Shown here: positions 23,906 through 35,973 of the stretch, in pieces
Layout of the letters: every line of letters begins with the position of its first letter
Position numbering within the stretch: the first letter of the stretch is position 1
Source of the DNA: Aplectana chamaeleonis
Lineage: Eukaryota > Nematoda > Chromadorea > Rhabditida > Cosmocercidae
Direction of reading: 5' to 3'
Assembly: GCA_029168955.1 (NCBI GenBank)
Contig: JAPDOI010001208.1
Span: 145,258-209,257 of the forward strand
DNA: 64,000 bases
The notes under the pieces: model-generated
Told to the model about the DNA's origin: nothing
The model's input: only the letters and a program-made list of their open reading frames with translations
The model's database searches: none
Translations under genes and position numbers: made by a program

Positions 23906-25195
23906 AAGGCCATTTCATAACACACTCGATGGTAGGCAAAGGCATTGCGCTTCATTTGTACCGACTTCTATGAATTTTCTATAAATTCTCCTATGAATTC
24001 CTGAAATACCACCGTCTCTCTATTTTCGATGACATCTCGTTCGTGTTGTAGAATGACATATCGTCCTGATCGCGGTCGGAATTTCGATTTCTCATCTCGC
24101 TAATGCAGCCAGAGAAGTCTTTTTTATGTTGAAGTTCTCCATAATCCACCTGAGACAAGCCCTACACTTTGACATCTGGGCTTCGGCCATATTTTCAAAC
24201 CAGCTACATCAAGGTATCTCTCGCACACAACATCTTCTTGCTCGTCGATGTCGACGACCTTAGCTTCCCTGAATATCCGCTCCATAAGCATAGGTCTTTG
24301 ATAGACGGGGTCATAGTCGTTTCCGGGATGCAAATCCGGCTGCCGTCCACTCTTCTCCGGCGGAATGTCTACGCAAGCCTTCTTATCTAGCGTCCATCCT
24401 CCCTGTAAAGAAGCAGGAAGTAATCCCATTTTCAGAGAGTCAGCCATCTGAGACACCTTTTTCGCCGTTAACTGGCATACCTCAGAATCAATGCCGTACA
24501 TCTCAGCCTGAAACTGGAATGCGCTTCAGATTGACCCTACAAAATCCTGCGCGACGTAGGTTATGGAAAACTTGGCCATCTTATCGTACATAGTTTTCTC
24601 ATGGATAATCTGAAGCTTTGGCTTCTCAGCGGTATGATCCAACGCCGGCTCACTACAATAAAATAGCAGGTCCTGATCCCAGATTACAGCATACTCATCT
24701 CCGCCCAATTCGGACCCAGCCACCTCGCCCGGATGCGGTCGAGGACCATGTCTTGGAAAGACGATAACATCACTTGGATGACGCAGGTCTGCGACATCAA
24801 CAGTATCGAACAGCGAACATCTCCCGCAACATCGAATGGGTTTTTTTTTCATTAGTACTTTTCCTGCCAGTGTTTTCCTCGAGGCGTAGGGGGGGGGGGG
24901 TTCCCAAGCTAATGTTCGCCGTGTAGCGAACCAAAAACTGGCCGTATTGCAGAAGCCCGATTTATCAACTATTCCGAGCATTGCGCGACCTTTTTTGAAA
25001 GGTATTTGTGTGTGCTGGTTCTTCAGCTGTTTAGAAACAAAAATCTGATCATCGACCCTGTCAAACACCAGAAGAATGGTTCAACGCACAGCTGGAAACC
25101 AAACACCACACAAACAATCGATGTCTATACGTCGAGATAGTTGCCTTAGCTTGCTACGAAAGGACTGCTCGCGTATCATCGATGAGGGAGAATCT
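23906..25195 (-). pseudogene. RdRP pseudogene copy 3, truncated
   Basis: Minus-strand copy with the same upstream flank as copy 2 (25075-25185 matches 21605-21715), so these two share an origin. Motifs in order: KKGRAMLGIVDKSG, then a region where two offsetting one-base changes scramble AGDVRVFD, FPRHGPRPHPG, an active site reading SELGGDEYAVIWDQDLL in which the middle Asp is Gly, NDYDPVYQRPMLMERIFREA (open here, whereas copy 1 has a stop), and VVCERYLDVAGL. The copy ends abruptly at about 23906, inside MKRNAFAYHRVCYEMA, at a junction with unrelated sequence. A G10 run at 24891-24900 and an A run near 24850 are weak points of the assembly. Loss of a catalytic Asp makes it inactive even if the frames were repaired. 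Confidence 0.85.
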
Positions 25196-25254
25196 AACTG
25201 GTGGAATTTAGGCCCTTGAAGCGGGCTTCAGAAAACGTGATCAGGGTGTGACCG

Positions 25255-25490
25255 ACCAAGCCGGCCCTTCGTTCGGCGAAGTCAAACGAATACTGTACAT
25301 GATCGATGGAAGGGGGACGTCGAAGCCGGCCTATCGTTTAGTGAAACCAAACGATTTTGTTAACGATTGATGGAGGAGGGCTGGGGCCGGTGAAGCCGAC
25401 CCATCGTTCGGCGGAGCAAAACGAATACTGCACAACATTGATGGTGGATACTGCCCGTGATAGATGAAAGGGGGCCGGCGAAGCCGAGGG
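25255..25490. repeat. ~85 bp tandem repeat, three diverged copies
   Basis: GCCGGYCYWTCGTTYRGYGRAR..AAACGAATACTG..GATGGAGGGG recurs three times, near 25258, 25328 and 25395, as imperfect copies. Confidence 0.65.
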
Positions 25491-25649
25491 GAAATTTGAA
25501 ATCGTTCAAAAATTAGTAGGAGTCAAAAATCTTATTTTTCGTTGAATCGTTAATTTTTATACACCAGTGCGAGCACAGGATTTCGTGGCACCTCATGGCC
25601 ACAGCTGAAAATAATTTCGACGCTGATGCGGTTCTGAGTTTTTGTTCGA

Positions 25650-27925
25650 AATTTTTCTATCTGGATTAGAAGACTAGTTGCGAAACTATCGCAACTAGAG
25701 ATTGCGGCAGAAATTCGTGTGATTTTTGGAAAACGAGAACTGCATGTTATGGATGGAAAAATCTTGTTCATCCCTGATTATAGGCGTTGAAGTGAAGTTT
25801 CACTCTAACTTCACACAGAGGAGTTTTCAGGAAACTGAACGGAAATCTCATACACGTAGGTCGATATTTCGGAGGTCACTATTGTGCCTTTCGCAATTAA
25901 CAAACCCTGATGTCCAGCACCCAAAACTGGAGACGTTGACCAAACTACCGTACACCAACAGTAGCCCCGGGGACACAACAATTTTATCCACCCCACGCAC
26001 AACTCAACTCACTGGACATGAGCGCATCACATCAGACCGCCTTCATGCCTCCACGACTGAGCGATGCGATAGTATGATTTTGTGTATTATTCACTGAAAG
26101 CAGTTCGGCACCACGATTCTTACGTGAGGAATGGTGCATAGCAGAGCAATAATGTGAGCGAATTGATTATGATTTTAATTCAAACTATTAATTATCCAAT
26201 CGGAGGATATTCTGAGGATTCTGAGTAAGATGAGCTCGACACTGTCGGGTCATAGGTAATTATATATAATGAGAGCTGTATAAATCAAATTTCACCAGAA
26301 AATGCAGAGTTTAGAAAGCTCCCTCCCCGATCAAGCCCAACTACTGATACAAAGCAATCTTGGCGTGAATTGGAGACTTGAAGATTGACAGTTCAAGTAT
26401 GTATCACTTTCATGCGAAGTTAATAGCCAGAGAGTACCAGAATGAATGGTTTCAATCCATGCGTATCCTGGCGGGCCGAAGCCTCTTTCAACTTCCGACT
26501 GTCATCGCAATTCCCAAGGTGCCCGACCTGTAGATGTTGTCCGAGGTGAACGGAGCTTTCGCGACTCATTTAGTTGATATTTGATGTGCCGATGATGTAC
26601 ACAGCTCAAACTGCTAAAATTGAGAATGGTAATATTAGCGGTGAATTGACTGTGCTACCGAAATCTGAGCGTTTCCGCGAATCATCCATGAGCCATTTCG
26701 CTGGATCATTTCTGCCCTGCCGTTGCCTGGATCCTATTGTGGGGACATTTAACGTGAGCTTGCCCCATAGCTCAGAGGAACTTGGGACTTAGAGCGCTCG
26801 GGCTGACAGCCAGTGGTGGTCCTTACGGGGCCGCGGGGAAGTGATGATGGGCTGCCGACTCGCGCCGACAGGGACAGGCCGGTTTTTTAGGGCTCCACCC
26901 CGCGGTGGAGGGGACGTTAGACAACTGGCAACCCAGTCGTTACCACCAACTGCCAGGGACTGGGCACGCCCCGATCGCGCCCGCCTACAGGCTCGGCAGG
27001 ACACATGGCCCCGAGTGACCTGCGTCCGAGATCGTCGCTTCATACGACACTCCCGGCCAATAAGACCACAAGCTGGCAGGGGCCTTATGACCGCCATGCG
27101 AGCTGCAGAAATGACCGTCACAAAAATTTTGCCTACCTAGTGAAAAAGACTCAGTGGCACAGTCGTAAACCGCCAGAACTACTGGTGAAATGTGTTTTTG
27201 AAAAGCTCCACTTCGCGGTGGAAGGGCCATTAGACGACTGGCAACCCTGTCGTCACCCCCCCCCACTGCTAGATACTGGGCACGTCCTAATCGCGACCGC
27301 GTACAGGCTCGGCAAGTCACAAACCCCCTAGCGACTTGCGCCCGGAAACGTCGCATTACGCGACAGGGGTGGTTGAGTTTTGCATTAATCATTTCAAGAT
27401 ACTTTCTCCTGCTCTCATTACGGTTCTGCTTTTGAGAGTTGTGTGTGTATAAGAACCGTGGTAAAAAAAACTGCATTCAATCAACGGCAAAACATTAGGC
27501 TACCCCATTGTGTCGCCATGGAAGAACAAAAGCGGCCAAATGCTAAGCGAACATGGAATCTGAACCAAATCGGACGTAGGCCGGATGACACTATAGTTCT
27601 ACGGTGGGTTACTGTTGGAACACGGTAGTCTGGTCAACACCTCACATGCTCGAGTGTGACTTCTTCCAGAAGGATATTTTGGGTAGCGGGGATCTGGACC
27701 GAAAATGAAAGCGCACACAGGATACTACTGTCTCTCTCGGAGCCGCATTCCGGTCCGCATTTGCGGACTACGGCTGTTTCATCACGAGACACGTGATGAT
27801 CCAACTGCGACCAAGTAGTCCCAGCACAATTGACACCCTATTGCGTGATGCACCAGCCGTCTTCCCCGAATGAGGACTGGACTTTGACTTCGAGAAGGAC
27901 AGTACTCCATTCAGCTATTTATCAT
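25650..27925. repeat. Duplicated segment B, copy 1
   Basis: A non-coding block of about 2.2 kb that matches 61640-64000 along its whole length (landmarks GTGTGATTTTTGGAAAA, CATATGTATCACTTTCATGCG-like, TGATGATGGGCTGCCGACTCGCG, CCGTGGTA). Within it, 26900-27020 and 27220-27340 are themselves diverged repeats (GACTGGCAACCC...CAGGCTCGGCARG). Copy 2 carries many extra single bases relative to this copy. I see no gene in it. Confidence 0.88.
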
Positions 27926-29630
27926 AGTGCTAATTACTACGGGTATAACAACCCATATTTCCTAGAGCACTGACAAACGTACATGAGATTCCTGAACAGC
28001 ACTCGAAGCAACCCCCTACGCAAGGGCTAGGTGAACTGGGTGAGCTCGTTCCGGACTGTGCAGTGAGTAACGCGCTCTGCGGGCAATCGCTTCTACTCGC
28101 GCAAAGTCGACCATTAAAAAAACGCGGTGCGTGCACTGTGCGGGAATTCGCAGTGTTACATGACAGCCCAAGACGAACTTCCACTGGTCTACTCTAATCT
28201 GAGGTTCCATCATTGGCCCATCTTTCTTCCTACATTTTGGAAAACCAGTCGCACATCGCTTTCGTTTTTGTGATCTGTGTTCCGATTCTCGCACTCCGCT
28301 CAGGTCTTGTATCCATGTATTTGGGGTACGGTACACTTTTGCGACACATGGTCGCGTCGCTCTGCTCAGCGACAGCGAAAGAGACCGGCTACCGCCCTTT
28401 AAATTTGTCTCTGTCGCAGTGCCCTCCACAGCAAAGGTGGAAACGACAGGCATCGGCTTATTTGCAGTATGTCAGCCCTCCACGACACGTCGCTGAGACG
28501 GACACGCGACAACTGTTCCCAAGACGGCCAGCGCCCTTACTCCGATGCTAGTCCCACCACGATTTGTGCTAAATGTCTTGACTGTCGTTCATAATAGCGA
28601 CAAAGTATACCATACCCCTTTGGAAGTTTGCAGAGTTGGCACCGCAGCGTCGCTAGCAGCGACCAGCAACGTTGGGGCGGGAGAGGGGTGCGGTTTTGAT
28701 CACATTGGGAGGGGCAGGAAGATGCCAACGGAAACAAAGAGAGGCTAAAACGGGCAAAAAATAGGAACCCATCAACAAAAAAGTTTTAAAACGAAGCACA
28801 TCCACTGTAAGTAACAACCCAGACGGAGGCGAACTCTTAATTTCCGAAAGGAAGTGAGAAAATTGAAGAAGCAAGTATTTGGATCACGCCCAAAAGTTGA
28901 GTAACCTTCGAGCGATTGAAACTCCAACATGAGAGTGGAAGCCTCCACAGCTCAGAAAGCGAAGCTAAACCCAATTTGAGCTGATCAACAGTTTTGTGAA
29001 GTAGGCGAGGTGGACCAGTTGTCCGTGACTCTGGAAATACAACTCGCCTTGGGATAACAACTGAACCGACTTCTTTCGGACAGGACCCTAATAAGGCCAC
29101 TGTCGCAGTGGAGATGAGACACATTTGAAAGGGACCGCTCACGTTTGTATGAATGTAACGATACCATGAGATACGAAAGACGATTGGATGGATTACGACC
29201 GAAGCCACAATGATGGTTAGCTTCGAGTCCCACCGAAAAGTTATCGACCCCGATCAAAGCAAGGTGCACAACAGATTTCAATTGAAATCTGTGGGTTTTC
29301 GCACGTTGTTGGCCTCTTTTTATATCTATGCATACTCCGAAGCAAAGGCCGACAAGGAAAAATTAAGCTCAAGACAACTCGTCCACACGATCCTCACTGT
29401 TCGGATTCACGACCTTCGAGGGACCATAGCTCCATTCTCTTTAAACTGAGCAGGGAAAATTCGAGATGAAATTGTGTGTGTACAACACGGTTCTTCGGGT
29501 TGGTGTAGTCTACGCCATGCGTGTAACAAGTCTGCTCGCAGAAGGTAGACCGAGCAGAAAAAAGCACAACTGGTTGGCCTCGGGCGAGAATGGATCACTC
29601 AACATGAAACGACAACAGCGGCATCATTTT
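27926..29630. other. No gene seen
   Basis: Short ORFs only. A locally palindromic patch around 28330-28510 (GACACATGGTCGCGTCGCTC versus GACACGTCGCTGAGACGG) may be a further foldback relic. Confidence 0.35.
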
Positions 29631-29891
29631 AGCTTACCAAGTAATTCAGAGAAAATCTGCATTTTTTTCCAAAATTTTTACGACCCCCCCCCCACAAATT
29701 TACACTTTTTTCACAAAAATATCCATAACCCCCGCTACACCAAGTCGCAACCCTGCTCAACCCTGGTGAACGCCCTTAGACGAGGATGCTCGAGCATGTG
29801 CAGGGTTGAGCAGGGTCGCAACTCGGTGTAGCGTGGGGTCGTAGAAATTTTGGAGGAAAGGGCAGATTTTCTCTAGATCACTTGGTAAGCT
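29631..29891. mobile_element. 261 bp palindromic element
   Basis: AGCTTACCAAGT at the left end is matched by ACTTGGTAAGCT at the right. The arms include AGAAAATCTGC, CCAAAATTTTTACGACCCC and GTTGCGACCCTGCTCAACCCTG in complementary form. A C10 run breaks the left arm. Non-coding; MITE-like. Confidence 0.88.
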
Positions 29892-30594
29892 GAACTGAGG
29901 CAAAGATAGTCAGTCGCGTGTGAGTGTTTTGTCGAAGTTTTTCAATCAAATTCAACATAAAAATAGAACTAACTCTCCTACTGAGGAGTTCCGGAGTGGT
30001 TTCATCGAGCTTTTGGTTTTTTACAGAATGCATTTTTTCGTGCCAGATTACGGGATGATTCTTCCCTTTTCTGATAGTAATTTTGAAGTGTTCTGGCGAA
30101 ATCCTCTCGTAATCTGGCAAAGCCTTTGATTACAACTGATTGATTTTTTTTTCCGAATTTGTCTCTCTCAAAAAGCCGAAAAAATTTATCATTTCTAGTG
30201 GGAGGGGGGGTTATCGCAAAAATTTCGGGAGTTTTTTTCAGATTTGGTCAACGGAGGGGGGGGGGGGCTCGCAGCTCCCCCGAAGATGGGTGCGACGGCC
30301 TGTGCTCAACCCTGACGTTCACTCAGGTAAACGTTATATCCAGTCGGGAAATTCGGTTTTATGTCCGACCCTTCAACGTTCTCTAGTACATAGTTTTCTT
30401 ACGTTCGTTTGAAGAACTTTCTCAAAACCATTCTCCGGTTTTGAACAACCGGATAAAAGGACTTTCCGATTTTTGGAGAGATGTTTTTCAAATTTGGCAT
30501 ATTTTATATCAGATTCAATGGTCTCATTCTCAAGCCAGATCGGGTTTCGGCTGGATTTCCCCAAGGATTTCCGAGAGCATTTGTTCAAACGGAA
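29892..30594. other. AT-rich spacer with a small inverted repeat
   Basis: TGCCAGATTACGGGA (about 30041) is matched by its near reverse complement at about 30105-30120. A G11 run lies at about 30257-30267. No gene is seen. Confidence 0.4.
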
Positions 30595-30819
30595 TATCTC
30601 AGGCGATTATCGGCCCCGAGCCGCCTGACAGTTCGGCTCGTGTTCCCAATCTGCGAGTCAGCTCCTGTTGCTGTCAGGGCCACTGCTGTTGCTGTCCGGG
30701 CTATTCCGGTTGGCCCGAACAGCAACAGAAGTGGTCCGGGGATTGGGAGAACGAGCCGAACTGTCAGGCGGCTCCGATCCCTGTTCGGTGCGGCTGGGGG
30801 CCGAGAATCGCCTGAGATA
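30595..30819. mobile_element. 225 bp GC-rich palindromic element
   Basis: TATCTCAGGCGATT at the left is matched at the right end. Arms of about 100 bp pair GAGCCGCCTGACAGTTCGGCTCGT with its exact reverse complement and meet at a CTGTTGCTGTC centre. ORFs read through it on both strands only because palindromes mirror codons. Confidence 0.9.
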
Positions 30820-31746
30820 GTATTGAGCGACGAAGGCATTTGACTACGCAGAGATCTATTGCGCGCAACTGTCACAAAGAGGGACAGCCGCGAAGCGCAC
30901 CACAACAAAGTGAACCAAATTTCGAAACAGCCAGTGTATGCTACACACCTTTCCTTTCATTGCGGAAAAAAAACCGCGGTGCGACCGCTCGTGCAGTCAG
31001 AACCTAGACAATATTTGGCACGGCAACGCAATCACAAATATACAAAAATAGAAATAAATACACATTAAATAAAAAAAAACAAATTCAACAGGCTCACGCA
31101 TACGCGGAATCGCGCTTGAGCGCTAAAAGACGTTCACGCATCTATCCGGCTTATCCGATCGGAAGAATCGACCAGTACGATCCTCTTCCAATCTGTAGAA
31201 CGGTGCTTTTAGAACTTCCCATGTTTTATGCACCATCAAACTTCGTATCAGTTCGAAGTTCCCAATTTCAAGCCAGACCGGGTTTCGGGTTCCAGTCGAT
31301 TGATTAAAGAAACTTTTCGTTCAATCGGAATGTGTAGATTGAAATGACAAAAAATCATGGAAAATATATATACAACATCGGCGGCGTTAAAATCTCGCAG
31401 GTTTCCGAAATCCCAAACCTCGGCGATCGGATAGGATCTTCAGAGGGACGGAATCCGAAATTTGAATCTTCCATGCCAAATCGAGTTTCTTATCAAGCCA
31501 AAGCTCCCGATTTCATGCCGGATCGACATTTGGGTAAATATAGGAGAGGATATACCAAAGGTTTGTCCAACTCGGATATGTACAATTGATAGGCAAGCGA
31601 ATTCGACTGAGCAAAGCTTACATTGCGCGCAACTGTCACGAAACGTCACGCAACCACCACAAAGTACGCGACAAGGGTGAACTGAACACCGCTATAAAAC
31701 AGCATGTATGTAGTCCACATCTATACTTTCTATGCAAAAAATGGAC

Positions 31747-31935
31747 CTGTGGTACCAGAAGTGTAGCATACGCAGGCCACGTCCTTGCTTTCAACATTCT
31801 CGATGTCCAGCACGGCTTTTGCATTCGTTGCCTCTTTGGACAATGAGATTCCATTCAGAACATTGGCTGTTCGGTCGCCGAATATTTCATCCTTCACATT
31901 CACGTTACCATGAATTTCGGGGTTGAATCCTAGAA
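31747..31935 (-). CDS. Acyl-CoA/malonyl-CoA synthetase-like gene, P-loop exon
   Basis: Minus-strand exon of about 186-189 nt that ends with the adenylate-forming-enzyme signature CYTSGTTG at a splice donor (ACCACAG|GTCCAT). The signature binds ATP phosphates in the AMP-binding superfamily, which activates carboxylic acids as acyl-AMP and then acyl-CoA. The acceptor is a TATAG or TTCTAG near 31930. Taken at face value the phase does not match the previous exon by one base, so an indel or an unseen micro-exon is possible. The following exon, which should open with PKGA-type residues, was not found at lower coordinates. Together with 31995-32076 it represents the N-terminal half of a synthetase. 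Confidence 0.75.
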
Positions 31936-31994
31936 CTATAGCAATTAGGTGACTGTGGAAGTCAAGAAAAGTATGTTGATAAGTTTACGAGTAC

Positions 31995-32076
31995 CTTAGC
32001 GTAATGTTCAGTCTCCGATCGAGTGTAAGATGGATTTACTGGTACATAAATAGCTCCAAGTTGTAGACTTTTTGTA
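31995..32076 (-). CDS. Acyl-CoA/malonyl-CoA synthetase-like gene, N-terminal exon
   Basis: 82 nt minus-strand exon bounded by GTTCCAG|T and GCTAAG|GTACTC. It reads LQLGAIYVPVNPSYTRSETE, the conserved segment of acyl-CoA synthetases (RAGAVYLPLN-type in MatB/ACSF3) that follows the first helical part of the N-terminal domain. Splice signals are good. The upstream first exon was not identified; a MITE (32372-32840) lies in that direction. This half lies downstream of, and on the same strand as, the C-terminal half at 35872-42387, so either there are two tandem genes or the locus is rearranged. Confidence 0.75.
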
Positions 32077-32371
32077 CTGGAACTATGACGACCATTAGCA
32101 CTAATTATCAATAGCGGGAGAAACAAGAAAAGCACCCTTCCTTTCAAATGAAAAAAAATCTTTACATGCAACATGAGTAAAAAGTTTAACATTCAATTTA
32201 AATTCAATCCACTAAGAAATGAGTTGAGTAAAAACTTTGTTCACACGAAAAGACCACATTTTTGAGCATTCCCTATTACAGAAATACATGCACATATTCA
32301 ACTCAGACAGGAAGAATTCGCATATTTTGTAAATGTTGCTGCCCATAGCTGTGACTGTAGCTGAACTAAGC

Positions 32372-32840
32372 TTAAAGGCATCGTTCGCGCTAAAAACCGA
32401 TTTTTATTTTTCAGGCTCAATTTCATGAATGAGCCCGGTAGACCACACTGGGAAACTTTGGCGCCTCAAAAACGTTTGGGCAATGAGGTTGGAAGGCGTC
32501 AAAGATGAAGATCCGCCACCAATTCTCACCAGTCATCTAGCACTTTTTTGTGAGAATGTTGGTGCGACCGTAAGACAACGTGAAAAATAGTTACGGCACG
32601 AACTCCACATGCAGAAAAACTCCGAAAATGACAGTGACGAGGCCTCCAAAGGCAGAAAAACGTCAAAAACCATTTTGGCGCGAAATTCAAATTCCTATTT
32701 ACAATGTGTTCCTATTGACTTTTCTTCACAAATGAAGGTTGTTCATAGGCCCCTTTGACATTTTCGTTCACTAGAGAGGCCAAGCTACACAAAAACATGA
32801 AAAAATAATATACGGTGTTCTGAGCGTACGATGCCTTTAA
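32372..32840. mobile_element. MITE, TTAAAGGCA family, member 1
   Basis: 469 bp between TTAAAGGCATCGTTCGC and its near reverse complement GCGTACGATGCCTTTAA. The outer TTAA fits a TTAA-targeting transposase such as piggyBac or Kolobok. There is no coding capacity. It is related by termini to 42695-43141 and 48024-48474. Confidence 0.85.
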
Positions 32841-32995
32841 CGGTAGTGCAACTTTTGAAAAACGCGTTAGAAAACATAATCAATAGTCTGAAAAAAGTAA
32901 GGAGAAGGGGGAAGGGGCACTGGCGGAGTTACAAGTATGGGGCGGAGCTTCCCTCCCCACAGCCCTCCAACAGCCATTCCTAGCTAAGGAATGGA

Positions 32996-33730
32996 ATGAT
33001 TTTCTTTTGGAAGGTTCGGCGAGGAGCTACTCAGACAGTAGGTGCGGGCGGATCGCTGACTTTTGGCGGGCGGATCGACATCCCCCCGCCAGCAATCCTC
33101 CCGCCATTAGCCAGCGATCCGCCCTCGATGCCACATGTGGGTTATTCCAATGGTTCCCACCACGGTCTCCGTGTGCGGGACCACCACCCCCCCCCTTAGC
33201 CGTGGGGGCCATCCCCTTAGCTGCCAAATATTATTACTCAGCTTTTGAGTGATCCTTCAAAGGTGGCTTGAAATCACCTTTCAGGATCGGCCTTGAAAGG
33301 CGGGGTGAGCATTCAGTGCGTTGGAGCGCCTTTTTTACCCTTCGGTTTCTTTACTCTACCAGAAAAAACTCGTCAATGATTGACAAGTTTCACCGTGTAA
33401 AATTTGAGCGGGTGGATCGCTGGCTATCAAAGATCAGGCGAGCAGATCGCTGGCAGGTTGCGGGCTGTTCGCTGCATCCCATAGCTTATCGGGAGGATCG
33501 CTGGCTGTCAGAGCCCTTGCGGGCGGATCGCTGGCAGGTTGCGGGCGGATCGCCGCTTTAGAGCTTGCCGGTGATCCGCCCGCTAGCGTGATCAACTTTC
33601 CCAGGTGCCGCTATCCGCCCGCGGAGACAACGAGAGGCAGCGATCCGCCCGGCGAGGCCACGATGGGCAGCGATCCGCCCGCAACTTGCTGGCGTACCGC
33701 CCGCAGAGGCCTTGATTGCCAGCGGTCAGT
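32996..33730. repeat. Clustered GGCGGATCGCTGGC motifs in both orientations
   Basis: At least a dozen copies of GCGGATCGCTGGC or its reverse complement GCCAGCGATCCGC are scattered over about 700 bp. Forward copies dominate at 33400-33550 and reverse copies at 33560-33700, so the two halves form an imperfect palindrome. I see no gene. Confidence 0.75.
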
Positions 33731-34254
33731 CCGCAACTATTGTCCGAGTACCCAGTACTTCTTGCAAGAATAAGGACACGCAGGTAAGGATACCTACACA
33801 ACTTAGCCATTTCAAATCTGGTATGCATTCCCAGAACCAATTTTTTACTTACAATTTGAATTTTCATTTCACAGCTGCGAAACGTTTCTTTAAACAGAGT
33901 TATGAGCGTTTTTAGCGCTCCATCTGGGAGTTTTGACCGATAAATAGCCCACCAAGCTTCGCAACGGCTCCTCGTGGGCTGTTTCTCGTCTATATAGCGG
34001 TAATCAGCTATTTCCAGACTGTTTCTCGGCTATTACGCGGAAAGCAGGTGTTTCGCGACCATTTCTCGGCCATAACTCTCAGAGTCAGAGTTGATCGCAG
34101 GCGCATCATAACGTGTTATACGTGAATTTTTGGCGTCTTCTGGCATGCATCAATGTGATTTCCACAACAGTAATCATCATATGAGGTGTTTTATGCCAGA
34201 ATATCTTGCTATGATGAGCGAAACGGTGCCCCCCCATATGCCAAGTCGAGTTCA

Positions 34255-34330
34255 CGCCCACAGTGGCCTGTTGGCTCAGTGGCAGTGGTCGCTGCAGTGA
34301 AAAATGAGTCCCGGGTTCGAATCTATGGTG
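34255..34330 (+). other. tRNA-like A/B-box pair (possible SINE relic)
   Basis: TTGGCTCAGTGGCAG resembles a Pol III A box and GGGTTCGAATC is a perfect B-box core 45 bp later. No acceptor stem pairs convincingly. It may be the head of a tRNA-derived SINE. Confidence 0.35.
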
Positions 34331-34393
34331 CTCTCGGTCTTTTGTACTCTTGTAAATCACCTGAAGTGTTTAGGAGCACCAGTTTTATCGAGG

Positions 34394-34465
34394 CATTTAT
34401 GCCACAAACACAAAAGTTATCGGAAGGGGCATTTATGCCACAAACACAAAAGTTATCGGAAAACT
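34394..34465. repeat. 36 bp direct repeat, two copies
   Basis: CATTTATGCCACAAACACAA followed by AAGTTATCGGAA occurs twice in immediate succession. Confidence 0.9.
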
Positions 34466-35425
34466 TCTTCCGGAGAACTACGATAGGTTATAGTGGGTGA
34501 AATACCCACTATTCCTACCGTAATCTACAATAATCGACTTAGGTTTCGAAAAAGAACCTCATATAAAGTTCGTTCAAAATATACGGTCCGCCCACGCGGT
34601 CGGCGTGCGTGTTGCGCAGCCGTCGCTAAAGCATTTTTTGAATGAGTCTTCCTCCGGCTAAGAACAACTGACTCGTATATTATACCATATTCGTCTAATA
34701 TTCCTGTTAGTCAATGTACAAGTCCGAAAATACGACGCCAGCTCGACACGCATGCCGACCGCGTAGGCGGACAGTCTCTTTTGGATGGACCTTGCGTGTT
34801 CAGCGCCCCAAATAATAGACGTTTGGGAGGAGAAAAAATTCCAACTTTTACAGCCCCAAGTGGGGTGGGGGGGGGTTCTTTTTGGTGATCTAGAGATTAG
34901 AAAATTGCCCCGGTTTTGTCCAGAATGGTTACTTGGAGTGCTGAACACATATATGGGGTCCATTTCGGTTCACTGGAAAATTTTTTTGAGGTTGGGCAGG
35001 AATAATGTCATTTATCTATGGAAATCTATTGAAAAACGGTCATGACCAGGTACAAGGATATGTTCTGTAGCTGCGAAGTAAAATGTCGGATTATACGTCG
35101 AACCAGGGAATGTATATTTCAATTAAAATGATAACTTTGTGTGAGTGTCCTTTCCTAGCAAGCCTTGCCACAGAGTTGACCCAATGTTGTTGGTACAGCA
35201 ATTATGGTTCAATTCATGGAACATAGGGGAACAATGCCCAGTAAGCACATGGGTGGAGTACTTGTTCCAAAATATTTATTTGAAACTATCCTCAGCTGAC
35301 CTGATACAACCACGAGGTGGAGTTTCAATATGAAACAATCTCTTACAGATTACTTTGCTGTTTCAGTGTGAAAGAATCAAAACATATCGCAAGGTATCAC
35401 ATTGCTTGAGAGGTGTGTAGATTAA

Positions 35426-35603
35426 TATACTCTGTCCCAAACGAATTGGCAAGCGGAGAGTTCAAAGAAGCAGAGCTCCCTCTGCGTCTCTGACGTTTTT
35501 TGAATTACGCTAAGACAGATGCTGCGTTGCGAAACGTCAGAGACGCAGAGGGAGCACTGCTTCTTTGAATCTGTGCTTGCCAACTCGTTTGGGACAGAGT
35601 ATA
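35426..35603. mobile_element. 178 bp palindromic MITE, Tc/mariner-like ends
   Basis: TATACTCTGTCCCAAACGA at the left and its reverse complement ending GACAGAGTATA at the right. Long arms include GCAGAGCTCCCTCTGCGTCTCTGACGTTT in complementary form, with a ~40 bp loop. The TA at both edges suits a Tc1/mariner-type target duplication. Confidence 0.9.
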
Positions 35604-35871
35604 ACCATCATCAGTAAGTAGTATTTTAAACCCCTAAAATCTCAGCTGGAGTAGCAAGAAGTCAGACAGACGTCTAGCAAGTAGTAGTGAGTTGGGTCTG
35701 CTCGCAGAGCTGCACCACCTCAAATTAATTGGCTCAATATGCATCCTAATTTAGAAAAAAAATGGTAATACTCTTGCTGGTACTGCAACACCGAGACGGA
35801 ATTACAGAGGTTGGAGAGGTAAAAAGAGCACAGGCACGGCGAAAAAAATTGAAAAAAATGACAAACTATTC

Positions 35872-35973
35872 CTAATCACACATGTGCTTAAACTGTTCAC
35901 GCAGCACATTTTTCTGCACCTTGGCCATCGAATTTCTCGGCAGTGTTGGAAGAAAGACGACCCGTTTCGGCAC
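35872..35973 (-). CDS. Malonyl-CoA/acyl-CoA synthetase-like gene, last exon
   Basis: 102 nt minus-strand exon opened by GGCTTCCAG|GTG and closed by TAG at 35872-35874. It reads VPKRVVFLPTLPRNSMAKVQ and on to LREQF, the C-terminal signature of adenylate-forming CoA ligases, with the PRN.x.KVQK lysine loop that positions the catalytic Lys. It joins in phase to the exon ending GYK at 38900, giving GYKVPKR, as in malonyl-CoA synthetases (MatB/ACSF3). The intervening intron is about 2.9 kb and contains a LINE fragment and a 24 bp minisatellite. Confidence 0.85.
   Translation of the reverse strand: MPKRVVFLPTLPRNSMAKVQKNVLREQFKHMCD

Noticed and set aside
26789..27476. ORFs of 99-163 codons with Arg-rich peptides
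   Set aside because: They sit in segment B, are not kept in frame in the second copy, and have no domain.
30441..30908. Overlapping ORFs of 107-124 codons on both strands
   Set aside because: They lie in the GC-rich palindrome at 30595-30819, which mirrors codons between strands.
34255..34330. Functional tRNA gene
   Set aside because: A and B boxes are present, but the acceptor and anticodon stems do not pair.
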